DNA from: Lactiplantibacillus daoliensis | GTDB taxonomy: Bacteria; Bacillota; Bacilli; Lactobacillales; Lactobacillaceae | NCBI RefSeq assembly: GCF_005405005.1 | Contig: NZ_BJDH01000008.1 | Coordinates: 1 to 64,000 of the forward strand | Reading direction: 5' to 3' | Length of the DNA stretch: 64,000 bases | In this document: positions 10,838-18,728 of the stretch, piece after piece | How positions within the stretch are numbered: position 1 is the stretch's first letter | How the letters are laid out: each line of letters starts with the position of its first letter | The notes under the pieces: generated by a model | Seen by the model: only the letters and a program-made list of their open reading frames with translations | What the model was told of the DNA's origin: nothing | Database searches by the model: none | Made by a program: the position numbers and the translations under genes

Positions 10838-12184
10838 TTGTCATACCGTAATCAACTTTTACCCATGGAGAAGGTCTTTCGTGACCCAGTCCATGACTAT
10901 GTTTATATTCAACATCAAATTATTTTAGACTTAATCAATACCTCTGAATTTCAGCGGTTACGTCGCATCAAGCAGTTAGGCACGACCTCGCTGACCTTCC
11001 ACGGTGCCGAGCATTCTCGCTTTGGTCATTGTTTAGGTGTCTATGAAGTGACGCGGCGAATCTGTGACAACTTTGAACGCAACTATCCCACTAAAACACC
11101 CGGTGATGGTGGCTGGGACGATCATGAACGGATCGTCGCCTTATGTGCGGCCCTACTGCATGATATTGGTCACGGTCCCTATTCACATACTTTTGAACAC
11201 ATTTTTCATACCGACCATGAAGCGCTGACTGTGCAAATCTTGACGTCACCGGAAACAGAAGTCAATCAAGTCTTACGACGCGTTTCACCAGAGTTCCCAA
11301 GCCAAGTAGCAGCTGTCATTCAGAAAACTTATCCGAATCCGCAAGTCGTCCAGATGATTTCCAGCCAAATCGACGCTGATCGCATGGACTACCTGCTCCG
11401 AGACTCCTACTTTACTGGCACCAACTACGGCAATTTTGACTTGACGCGAATTTTACGGGTCATGCGACCTTATGCGGGCGGTATCACCTTTGCCATGGAA
11501 GGCATGCACGCAGTCGAAGACTACATCGTGAGTCGTTTTCAAATGTACATGCAAGTTTATTTCCATCCCGTTTCCCGTTCAATGGAAGTCATCTTGGACC
11601 ACCTATTAGAACGAGCCAACGATCTTTATCAGAATCACGACGTTGATGCCGAAGCCACGCCCCACATGTTGTTACCATTTTTCAACAACGACTTTACGTT
11701 ACAAGATTATTTACGCCTGGACGATGGCGTTCTAAATACGTATTTTAATCATTGGCGTGATAGTCAGGATAAAATTCTGGCTGATTTATCAACTCGTTTC
11801 TTAGATCGGCGGCCATTAAAATCAGCACGAATTGATGACCAGACCCAAGCACTCGTCCCTGAACTACAAAAGTTGATTGAACGAGCGGGATTTAATAGTC
11901 ATTACTATACCGATATTAATGATAGCTACGATTTACCATACGACGCTTATGATCCAAAAATGAAGAAACCCCGGACTCAAATCGAATTAATGCAAGAAGA
12001 TGGCTCCCTAGTGGAACTATCAACGGTCAGCGATTTAGTTCGAGCCATCACCGGCAAAGTTTCCGGTGATCAACGCTTCTTCTTCCCTAAGGAAATGCTC
12101 AGTGGAAGCGCTGAAGTTGATCTCTTTGACCCAATCTATCAAGCCTTTCAACAACACATTCAAAATGATCGTTTAATTAGCTAA
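10838..12184 (+). CDS. HD-superfamily phosphohydrolase (YwfO-like)
   Basis: Start taken as TTG 10838 (M SYRNQLLPMEK), with GGAGG 7 bases upstream; the frame extends to 10820 but that part covers the ribosome site. About 448 residues. The metal-binding HD motif is in CAALLHDIGHGPYSHTFEH, with an upstream H in EHSRFGHCLGVYE and a later D in SSQIDADRMDYLLRDS. This pattern matches dNTP triphosphohydrolase-like enzymes of the YwfO group. The gene follows lipL by 22 bases and precedes a HAD phosphatase by 20 bases, so the three are probably one transcript. The substrate here is not known. Confidence 0.88.
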   Translation: MSYRNQLLPMEKVFRDPVHDYVYIQHQIILDLINTSEFQRLRRIKQLGTTSLTFHGAEHSRFGHCLGVYEVTRRICDNFERNYPTKTPGDGGWDDHERIVALCAALLHDIGHGPYSHTFEHIFHTDHEALTVQILTSPETEVNQVLRRVSPEFPSQVAAVIQKTYPNPQVVQMISSQIDADRMDYLLRDSYFTGTNYGNFDLTRILRVMRPYAGGITFAMEGMHAVEDYIVSRFQMYMQVYFHPVSRSMEVILDHLLERANDLYQNHDVDAEATPHMLLPFFNNDFTLQDYLRLDDGVLNTYFNHWRDSQDKILADLSTRFLDRRPLKSARIDDQTQALVPELQKLIERAGFNSHYYTDINDSYDLPYDAYDPKMKKPRTQIELMQEDGSLVELSTVSDLVRAITGKVSGDQRFFFPKEMLSGSAEVDLFDPIYQAFQQHIQNDRLIS

Positions 12185-12204
12185 TTTTATTTGGAGGAAT
12201 TTTA

Positions 12205-13014
12205 ATGTCAGTCAAGCTTATTGCCATTGATATGGATGGCACCCTACTTAATGAACACAGCGAACTTAACCCGGCCACCATCGACGCGGTTCACGCCGCG
12301 CAAGCGCAGGGTATCAAAGTTGTTTTATGTACCGGTCGACCACTCAGCGGTGTGACCCCGTTTATCAAACAGTTGGGATTTAAAGGTGACGATGAATACG
12401 TCATTACCTTTAATGGTGCAATGGCCCAAACCGTTGAAGGGCAGATCATCACCAGCTTAACGCTCACTCATAACGATTACATCGACATTGAAGCCTTGAG
12501 TCGTAAATTGGGCGTTCATTGCCACGTCGAAAGTGAAGACCATATTTACACGGCTAACGCTGATCTCAGTCCTTACACGGTCGGTGAAAGCTACTTAGTT
12601 CGGATGCCGATTCGCTATCGCACCACTAACGACATGCGCGCCGATTTACCGATTGTCAAATGTATGTTCATTGATACACCGGACGTGCTCGGCCCAGCCA
12701 TCGAAAAAATCCCAGCCGAATTCCACGACCGTTATTACATCGTCCAATCTGAACCTTACTTCTTAGAACTGATGAACAAACAAGCCAGCAAGGGCCAGAC
12801 CTTAAAGACGCTTGCTGAAAAGTTGGGACTCAGTGCCGACGAAGTGATGGCCATTGGCGATCAAGGTAATGATTTAAGCATGATCGAATACGCGACGAAC
12901 GGTGTTGCGATGGGGAATGCCATCGATGCAGTTAAAGCCGCCGCCAAATACGAAACTAAGACCAATGTTGAAGATGGCGTGGCTCATGCCATCCGAACTT
13001 GGGCACTCGTTTAA
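12205..13014 (+). CDS. Cof-type HAD-IIB sugar-phosphate phosphatase (YidA-like)
   Basis: 269 residues, ATG with GGAGGAAT upstream. Motif I is AIDMDGTLL with the nucleophile Asp, motif II is LCTGRP, and motif IV is MAIGDQGNDLSMIEYA. The C2B cap is inserted between motifs II and III. These enzymes remove phosphate from sugar phosphates or FMN-like compounds; the exact substrate cannot be read from sequence. Last gene of the lipL operon, followed by a strong terminator. A close paralogue lies at 55416-56228. Confidence 0.9.
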   Translation: MSVKLIAIDMDGTLLNEHSELNPATIDAVHAAQAQGIKVVLCTGRPLSGVTPFIKQLGFKGDDEYVITFNGAMAQTVEGQIITSLTLTHNDYIDIEALSRKLGVHCHVESEDHIYTANADLSPYTVGESYLVRMPIRYRTTNDMRADLPIVKCMFIDTPDVLGPAIEKIPAEFHDRYYIVQSEPYFLELMNKQASKGQTLKTLAEKLGLSADEVMAIGDQGNDLSMIEYATNGVAMGNAIDAVKAAAKYETKTNVEDGVAHAIRTWALV

Positions 13015-13026
13015 AGTCACTTTTCC

Positions 13027-13063
13027 AAAAGGCCCCTCTCAAAATTGCTTGAGAGAGGCCTTT
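13027..13063 (+). terminator. Terminator after the lipL-HD-HAD operon
   Basis: AAAAGGCCCCTCTCAA pairs with TTGAGAGAGGCCTTT, GC-rich, with A and T flanks, so it may serve both this operon and the convergent lipoprotein gene. Confidence 0.8.
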
Positions 13064-13119
13064 ACTGTATTTTGGTATGAAAAAGACGCGACCACTAAAA
13101 GTGATTGCGTCTGAGTTAA

Positions 13120-14082
13120 CTAGTTAAAGTCACCAGTGACCGAATTTTGTTTCGTCACCTGACCACTGGCGGGGTAGTAACGATAAACATCCGTTGGGGT
13201 TGCATCGGTCTCCGCCTGGCCATTATCATGTAAAACATCAATCTCATAATAAGTCTTAGCCTGTTTAATAATGTTAAATTGATCCGTCTTGGCAAAGGTG
13301 ACCCCGGCAGCAGCCTGGAAGTCCTTCAAAACATCCTGAGTCGTGAGTTCACTGCTACTCGTGGCACTGTCCGCCGAACTCGTAGCCGTACCGCTTGAAC
13401 TGCTCTCACTGGTTGAAGAACTGGTTGCGTTTGATGACGTGTCACTACTACTCGTCGAGCTAACGACCGTTGAACTTTCACTCCCAGAACTGGTCGACTG
13501 TGAAGCCTCATAATTCATGATGGCTTGCTTCATCGCCAAGGTCTTCTTCTGTAATTTCTTAATTACTGGATGAATCGGCTCAAGTTGATCCAATTTATCA
13601 ATGGCTGTCTTTGCTTCCGTCAGTTCATGGACGCTCAGATCATCGCGAGCCGTATTGTAGTAGCTATTCGCCAGCTTAACGGCACTATATTGATGGTGTA
13701 AAGTTTCCCGGGCCTGAATAAAACTAGCATCCGTTGTCCCGTGATAATTTTCAAGCGTATTAAAAGCAACTTTTGCTAAACTTAATTGATTTTTGTCCAA
13801 GGCATCCGCGGCTTTTTGATAATAATCTAACCCCGTTGCTAAACTTTTAACGTCAGTATCTGGGTGTTTAACCGCCGCTAAAGTGCCCTGTGCAGCCGTA
13901 ATTTTTGAATGCGAAATTTGTTGATCGGCTTTAGTCAAAACCGCCGCAGTACTACTGGTGGTCGTCGAAACAGAACTGCTATCAACTGACCCGCCAGTGA
14001 ATTTCGCACAACCTGATAAGGTAATCAAACCTAATAGCATGACTATTATCAGCCCTAAAGGTGAACGTTGTGCTTGCTTCAC
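13120..14082 (-). CDS. Putative lipoprotein with Ser/Thr-rich linker
   Basis: 320 residues from GTG 14082 with AAGGAGGG 8 bases upstream. A type II signal peptide ends in the lipobox LSGC (Cys at about residue 25), so it should be anchored to the outer face of the membrane. A helical region (about 45-190) with repeated Ala/Leu/Lys patterns, perhaps TPR-like, is followed by a Ser/Thr tract (about 195-245) and a compact C-terminal domain ending in YEIDVLHDNGQAETD. No family is recognised with confidence. The Ser tract is built of simple TCA/ACT repeats. Confidence 0.8.
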   Translation of the reverse strand: MKQAQRSPLGLIIVMLLGLITLSGCAKFTGGSVDSSSVSTTTSSTAAVLTKADQQISHSKITAAQGTLAAVKHPDTDVKSLATGLDYYQKAADALDKNQLSLAKVAFNTLENYHGTTDASFIQARETLHHQYSAVKLANSYYNTARDDLSVHELTEAKTAIDKLDQLEPIHPVIKKLQKKTLAMKQAIMNYEASQSTSSGSESSTVVSSTSSSDTSSNATSSSTSESSSSGTATSSADSATSSSELTTQDVLKDFQAAAGVTFAKTDQFNIIKQAKTYYEIDVLHDNGQAETDATPTDVYRYYPASGQVTKQNSVTGDFN

Positions 14083-14111
14083 GGCAAATCCCTCCTTTTA
14101 AAACTGCATCC

Positions 14112-14117
14112 ATTATA
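14112..14117 (-). promoter_or_regulatory. Extended -10 promoter of the lipoprotein gene
   Basis: TGGTATAAT on the minus strand, a TG-extended -10 box 29 bases before the GTG start. No clear -35 box. Confidence 0.5.
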
Positions 14118-14166
14118 CCATTAACAATCATTAAGCGACTTTTTTTGCCGAAGCCCATCAGTTTAT

Positions 14167-15189
14167 TTAAATTATGTTAACTAACTGTGCAAGATAAGCC
14201 AGCGTTAAAATAAATACCACCGCCAAATTCGGCCATCGAGTCATTAAGATCAACGCTAAATATTCTCGAAACATCGCAAAAGGCACGTAATACCACGGTG
14301 TCGGCGCACCCACGCCATATACAGCAAGCCCTAAGCGTCGCGCCAAAATATTGGCACGTAAAACGTGATAATCACTCGTTACCATGGCTGCGTGATAAAA
14401 CGGCTGTTGTTTCACAATCAAAGCGTGCGAAAACGTCAAATTTTCAACTGTTGAAGTCGACTGATTCTCTTCTTGAATCACATCTCGTGGAATCCCGAGT
14501 GCAACTAAATATTGACGCATCGCTGTGCTTTCAGCCATTACTTCGTCTGAACCCTGACCACCAGAAACGACAATCGTCAAATCATGGTGATCCTTCGCTC
14601 GCTGTTTACGATATAATTTGGCAGCCGTTTTTAATCGATAGCTAAGTGTCCGCGTTGGACGGCCATCTGGCATTAACCCAGCACCTAAAACAATAATAGC
14701 TGTTACCGGTCGATGCCGTCCAAGACGCGTCGTCACTCCGGCAACTAAATAAGCTAAAAAGCTAAAGGCAAAATAGCCGGTCAAGATAATCGCTAAACCT
14801 AACAGTTGCCATAACCGTTTATTTTGCCAATATAACCCGTTGATGAGTGATAAAACCAGCATGCCGGCCATTAGTACACCAACAATCGCTAATAGGCTGT
14901 AATGTAAATGCCAGCCTTCCTTGCGAATCAGCCGATAGCTATAGCGCACAAAACTAATGGCAACGATCAACACCACTAGTGGCGCCAAGCCATAGACCAC
15001 AACTTTTAGTCCGACGATCACAAATTGCCACAGTGGGCTCGCGTCCTCACTAAAACTACGATAAACCGCCAACGCTAAGCCGATTGCTGCTAGTAGCAAG
15101 AAATGTCCGGTTAACCAACGGCGCCGATCCGTCAGTTGCAATGTGAGTGCAATCGCCAGTGCCAAGCTACCCCAATAAAACCAATCCAC
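14167..15189 (-). CDS. YdcF/SanA-like (DUF218) membrane protein
   Basis: About 340 residues. The start is taken as GTG 15189 because AGAAGG lies 8 bases before it; GTG 15198 would overlap that site. The N-terminal half has about five to six membrane helices. The C-terminal half is a DUF218 domain with AIIVLGAGLMPDGRPT, VVSGGQG, ESTAM, STSTVENLTFS and VTSDYHVLRA. DUF218 proteins of this type are linked to envelope maintenance and vancomycin sensitivity in other bacteria, but the reaction is unknown. It probably forms a unit with the lipoprotein gene downstream. Confidence 0.85.
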   Translation of the reverse strand: MDWFYWGSLALAIALTLQLTDRRRWLTGHFLLLAAIGLALAVYRSFSEDASPLWQFVIVGLKVVVYGLAPLVVLIVAISFVRYSYRLIRKEGWHLHYSLLAIVGVLMAGMLVLSLINGLYWQNKRLWQLLGLAIILTGYFAFSFLAYLVAGVTTRLGRHRPVTAIIVLGAGLMPDGRPTRTLSYRLKTAAKLYRKQRAKDHHDLTIVVSGGQGSDEVMAESTAMRQYLVALGIPRDVIQEENQSTSTVENLTFSHALIVKQQPFYHAAMVTSDYHVLRANILARRLGLAVYGVGAPTPWYYVPFAMFREYLALILMTRWPNLAVVFILTLAYLAQLVNII

Positions 15190-15259
15190 GTGTCCCACCT
15201 TCTTTTTTATCTTAAGTCTATTGTACCTAAAACTCAGTCGAGTTTCAGAAGGACTGTTT

Positions 15260-15712
15260 AACTAAAGATTGGAAGCTGAAAATTCTTAGTCCACGCCAGT
15301 ACATCAATAATCAAGCAATGAAAACCAGTCGATTACTGCCACTTCCGGTTGTTACTGATAACATGCGGACGAGGGACCGGTTCAAGCCTGAGAAACGTCT
15401 TGACCCTCGCCTGGGAGCTTTGCCAAAACCGCAAATCTACCAGACCGTCCGTGGTGTAAGGCCGGCAAAGAACGCCGGTCAAACGCCACCTGCACGTCCG
15501 ATGCTATCAGCAACAACCTCCAGCTAATCAGTGGTTTTGAGGGGATAAATCAGTTATTTATGCTTAGCTCCGTCAGTCAAAATCGCCGTCCCCCACAGCA
15601 CAATGATCTTGACTGACAGAGCGCTGAATTTGGGTAAGTCTCCTTTAGACGTAAAGGTTACTGGTATCACTAAAGTTGTCATATTTTTAATACTTTCAAT
15701 CTTTAGCTATTT
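15260..15712 (+). repeat. Large structured repeat family 2, copy 1 (internal deletion)
   Basis: About 450 bases matching copies at 20569-21110 and, inverted, 35310-35850. Module A has an outer inverted repeat GTTACTGATA..GCGGACG / CGTCCG..TATCAGCAAC and internal hairpins such as GGCCGGC/GCCGGTC. Module B is reduced: about 115 bases present in copy 2 are missing between AGTCAAAATCG and CCGTCCCCCACAGC. Reading frames inside it are not preserved between copies. Confidence 0.8.
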
Positions 15713-15715
15713 AAT

Positions 15716-15754
15716 TAAAAAAACGTCGCATTGGCAAAAACACCAACACGACGT
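15716..15754 (-). terminator. Terminator of prs
   Basis: Minus strand: ACGTCGTGTTGG, loop TGTTTTTG, CCAATGCGACGT, then TTTTTTT. Confidence 0.85.
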
Positions 15755-15770
15755 CCTTATTAAGGCTAGT

Positions 15771-16751
15771 CTAGTTTTCTTCGTTATGGAAACGATTCTT
15801 GAATAATGGACTAACTGGTTTATTTTCATGGATAAACTTAATGGCTTGACCCATCAATTGACCAACAGAAACTTGCACGATTTTATCGATCTGCTTTTCA
15901 GCTGGTAATTCGATAGAATCTGTCACGATCAATTGCTTGATTGGTGACTTTTCAATTCGTTCAATGGCTGGACCAGATAAAACTGGATGCGTACAACTTG
16001 CATAAACATCCGTTGCACCAGCATCCATCAAGGCTTGTGCGCCCAAAGTAATCGTCCCGGCAGTATCAATCATATCATCGATCATGATGGCCCGTTTGCC
16101 CTTCACGTCCCCGATAATATTCATGACTTCCGCAACATTAGCCCGTGGTCGACGCTTGTCGATGATGGCAATTGGTGCTTTCAAGAATTCAGCTAATTTA
16201 CGTGCCCGTGTGACCCCACCATGATCTGGTGAAACAACCACGGCATTTTCAGCCAAATGATGTGTGATGAAGTAGTCAGCTAACAGTGGCGCGCCCATTA
16301 AATGATCCAATGGGATGTCGAAGAAACCTTGAATTTGAGCGGCATGCAAATCAAGCGCCAAAATCCGTGTTGCACCGGCTGTTTCAAGCATGTTAGCAAC
16401 TAACTTAGCGGTAATTGGTTCCCGTGAACGAGCTTTCCGGTCTTGCCGGGCATACCCATAATAAGGGATGACCACGTTGATCGTCTTAGCACTAGCTCGC
16501 CGTAACGCATCAATCATAATCAACAATTCCATTAGGTTATCATTAACTGGAGCGGAAGTTGATTGAATGATGTACACTTGGTCACCACGAATACTTTCCT
16601 CAATGTTAATGCGAATTTCGCCATCGCTAAAGCGATCAACTGATGTCTTACCTAATTTAACACCAACGGCCTCAGCAATCTTTTCTGCCAATGGTTTATT
16701 TGAATTCAAAGCAAAAATCTTTAACTTTGGATCAAAATACTGTTCTGACAT
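15771..16751 (-). CDS. prs: Ribose-phosphate pyrophosphokinase
   Basis: 326 residues. ATG 16751 ([10 protein letters not shown]) has GGAGG upstream; the in-frame ATG 16763 includes that ribosome site. The enzyme makes PRPP from ribose 5-phosphate and ATP for nucleotide, His and Trp synthesis. Motifs: the flexible loop [17 protein letters not shown], the PRPP-binding [13 protein letters not shown], and the regulatory SPDHGG. It is normally the neighbour of glmU in Firmicutes, but here about 8.7 kb of other genes and a repeat separate them. Own promoter at 16784-16812. Confidence 0.97.
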   Translation of the reverse strand: MSEQYFDPKLKIFALNSNKPLAEKIAEAVGVKLGKTSVDRFSDGEIRINIEESIRGDQVYIIQSTSAPVNDNLMELLIMIDALRRASAKTINVVIPYYGYARQDRKARSREPITAKLVANMLETAGATRILALDLHAAQIQGFFDIPLDHLMGAPLLADYFITHHLAENAVVVSPDHGGVTRARKLAEFLKAPIAIIDKRRPRANVAEVMNIIGDVKGKRAIMIDDMIDTAGTITLGAQALMDAGATDVYASCTHPVLSGPAIERIEKSPIKQLIVTDSIELPAEKQIDKIVQVSVGQLMGQAIKFIHENKPVSPLFKNRFHNEEN

Positions 16752-16783
16752 AATTTCCTCCATTCGAAATTTATTACATATAA

Positions 16784-16812
16784 ATAATATGCATTTTGAG
16801 GGTGAAAAGCAA
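16784..16812 (-). promoter_or_regulatory. prs promoter
   Basis: TTGCTT (16812-16807), 17 bases, TATTAT (16789-16784) on the minus strand, 33 bases before the ATG. Confidence 0.7.
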
Positions 16813-16819
16813 GCCCCCT

Positions 16820-17352
16820 CGACGGGTATAAATTGCGTCAGATTAGGCTAGAGGCGGGTATTTAGGGTTTTCGGCAGCCATATTACTTTAATATTAAAGT
16901 TTCGTGAGGTCGATTTCTAAGAAATATCGGTCTGACGGGCTTTATCGTGATAGCGCTAACTTAAATAAACCTTGAACCATGCCAGGACACCACTCACCGC
17001 AGTCCGTAAAATCAGCTGACAAACACGCCGTTCTCATTAACAGTGGGTTGAGTGCACTAATCGGGGCTAATCAATGTTAACAATCATGCCTGGCACCGAT
17101 CACCTACGTCGCCTGCTTTGACACTGTCTGTAATATATCAATAATTTTATGGCAGCCTACTGCTATTCATGCTGGCTGCGGTTGACCGTAAACAATTTCG
17201 ATTTAATCTGAGTCTCGCAGTATGACAGCTATTTCAAAATCATCACAACCGCAATATTTTACCGGATTTTCTTAAACAACCTGTCACTTTCCTGTAATAG
17301 TCTGCCACTACACTCGGTGTCGTTAATGTAACTCGTTTTGACATGCATGATA
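16820..17352. other. Intergenic region between prs and the LysM gene
   Basis: About 530 bases without a plausible gene. No tRNA, riboswitch or clear promoter was recognised. The codons from 17338 to 17364 stay open but carry the ribosome site of the LysM gene. Confidence 0.4.
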
Positions 17353-17364
17353 GGAGTGAGTCTT

Positions 17365-18012
17365 TTGAAAAAATTCATTAGTACCATCTTAACAGCTTCC
17401 ACAGCGGCGGTTGGTTTACTAGTGGCTGGCGCCGTGACTGCGAACGCCGATACGACTTATACCGTCAAAGCCGGTGACTGTGTCTGGGCCATTTCACAAA
17501 AATACGGTTCGACCATTGCTGAAATTGAAACTGCCAACCAAATTCAAAACAATCTGATTTTTCCTGGTCAAGTCTTAACAATTCCTGGCGTCGACGGCTC
17601 GACAGCCGGGACTGATGCCCCTGCGGCAAGCACTTCAACGAATCAAGCTAAGCAGCCTACTCAAGAGTCAACGGTTGCGGTCACACCAGCAACAACGCCA
17701 ACGGCATCCAATACACCAACACGTTCAGCGGTAGCGGCCGCCCCAGAGTCGTCAACGAGTGTTAGTTACACCGGTAACAACTTGCAAAGTTATGTTTTAA
17801 CTCAGATGGCCACTCGAACTGGGGTCTCCGCGGGCACTTGGAACCACATTATTACCCGTGAATCCGGCTGGCAACCGCAGATTAAAAACAGCAGTAGCGG
17901 TGCCTATGGCTTATTTCAAAATATTCATATCAGTAGCGGCTCCGTTAATGCACAGGTGAACGCTGCTGTCGCACTCTACCGTGAGCAAGGGATGGGCGCT
18001 TGGGCACTTTAG
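17365..18012 (+). CDS. Secreted LysM protein with transglycosylase-like C-terminus
   Basis: 215 residues. TTG 17365 gives M KKFISTILTAS and has GGAG 8 bases upstream. The signal peptide cleaves around TANA-DTTYT. One LysM domain follows (about 29-75: TYTVKAGDCVWAIS ... FPGQVLTIPG), then a Ser/Thr/Pro/Ala linker, then a C-terminal domain of about 75 residues with HIITRESGWQP, SGAYGLFQ and a closing GMGAWAL. This is the compact transglycosylase-like module common in lactobacillus wall proteins; the Glu in TRESG is the likely catalytic acid. Wall-associated peptidoglycan binding or cleavage is inferred. Confidence 0.88.
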   Translation: MKKFISTILTASTAAVGLLVAGAVTANADTTYTVKAGDCVWAISQKYGSTIAEIETANQIQNNLIFPGQVLTIPGVDGSTAGTDAPAASTSTNQAKQPTQESTVAVTPATTPTASNTPTRSAVAAAPESSTSVSYTGNNLQSYVLTQMATRTGVSAGTWNHIITRESGWQPQIKNSSSGAYGLFQNIHISSGSVNAQVNAAVALYREQGMGAWAL

Positions 18013-18032
18013 TCAAACATAGTTCTCCACAC

Positions 18033-18061
18033 TTGACTGTAACGTTACGGTATCCTTTATA
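18033..18061 (+). promoter_or_regulatory. Promoter with dyad operator before the SnoaL-like gene
   Basis: TTGACT (18033-18038), a 17-base spacer and TTTATA (18056-18061). The spacer holds a dyad, ACtGTAACGTTACgGT, centred between the two boxes. A dyad in the spacer is the usual layout for MerR-family activators, but no such regulator is nearby. Confidence 0.55.
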
Positions 18062-18101
18062 GTAAAACCATCACGTTGTAGACAAGCAAAGGAGACTACC
18101 A

Positions 18102-18530
18102 ATGAAAACAGAAAATGAGGCATTAACTAAAAAAATTATTAGCTTAGAAAAAGGCGCCTTGGATAAGTGGTTCAAAGGAGATACTTCTGGTTACTTGGAT
18201 ATTTGGTCAAAGGATAATTTTTCTTATTTCGACAGCTTTAAGGCCCAACGGATCGACGACTATGCTCAGATCAAACAATTCGTTTTAGCCAATGTTGAAG
18301 GAAAACTATTCGCAGATAGCTATAACTTTAAAGCCCCTCGTGTCCAAGCCAGTGAAGACATGGCCGTTTTGACCTACCAACTCTTTGCCGACACGTCTTT
18401 AAATGAGATGCGTTACAACTGTATTGAAGTTTACCAACGAGAAAACGATGCTTGGAAAGTGATCCACTCGACTTGGTCGTTCATTCGCCCAATGGACATG
18501 ACCTTTGAGCCACACAAAACAATCGTTTAA
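18102..18530 (+). CDS. SnoaL/DUF4440-like (NTF2 fold) protein
   Basis: 142 residues, ATG with AAGGAGA upstream. An N-terminal helix EKGALDKWFKGDTSGYLDIW leads into alternating strands, and the C-terminus CIEVYQRENDAWKVIHSTWS is typical of SnoaL-like/DUF4440 cone-shaped folds. Members include small-molecule isomerases and stress proteins of unknown role. It stands alone between a dyad-containing promoter and a terminator, so it is probably a single regulated gene. The ligand is unknown. Confidence 0.75.
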   Translation: MKTENEALTKKIISLEKGALDKWFKGDTSGYLDIWSKDNFSYFDSFKAQRIDDYAQIKQFVLANVEGKLFADSYNFKAPRVQASEDMAVLTYQLFADTSLNEMRYNCIEVYQRENDAWKVIHSTWSFIRPMDMTFEPHKTIV

Positions 18531-18566
18531 GCGATTGTTCAGGAATTCAAACTTTCCCCAAAAATA

Positions 18567-18603
18567 AAGCACATTGCCGATTTTGGCAGTGTGCTTTTTA
18601 AGT
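18567..18603 (+). terminator. Terminator after the SnoaL-like gene
   Basis: AAGCACATTGCC, loop, GGCAGTGTGCTT, then TTTTA. Confidence 0.85.
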
Positions 18604-18728
18604 CATCATTTAAGTTTGGAAGTGGTTGATTACCCTTTCCTCATAGTTATTATACCATGTTCACCAAGCTAAAAACAGACTAGTCATTTGCTAACAAGCG
18701 TGTAAACTAGAGGCTCGGAGGTGGTTAG

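Noticed and set aside
15318-15527. Plus-strand frame in the large repeat (also 20658-20858 and, inverted, 35569-35793)
   Set aside because: Peptides look partly alike because the DNA is repeated, but ends and frames shift between copies, no ribosome site is present and all lie over strong stems.
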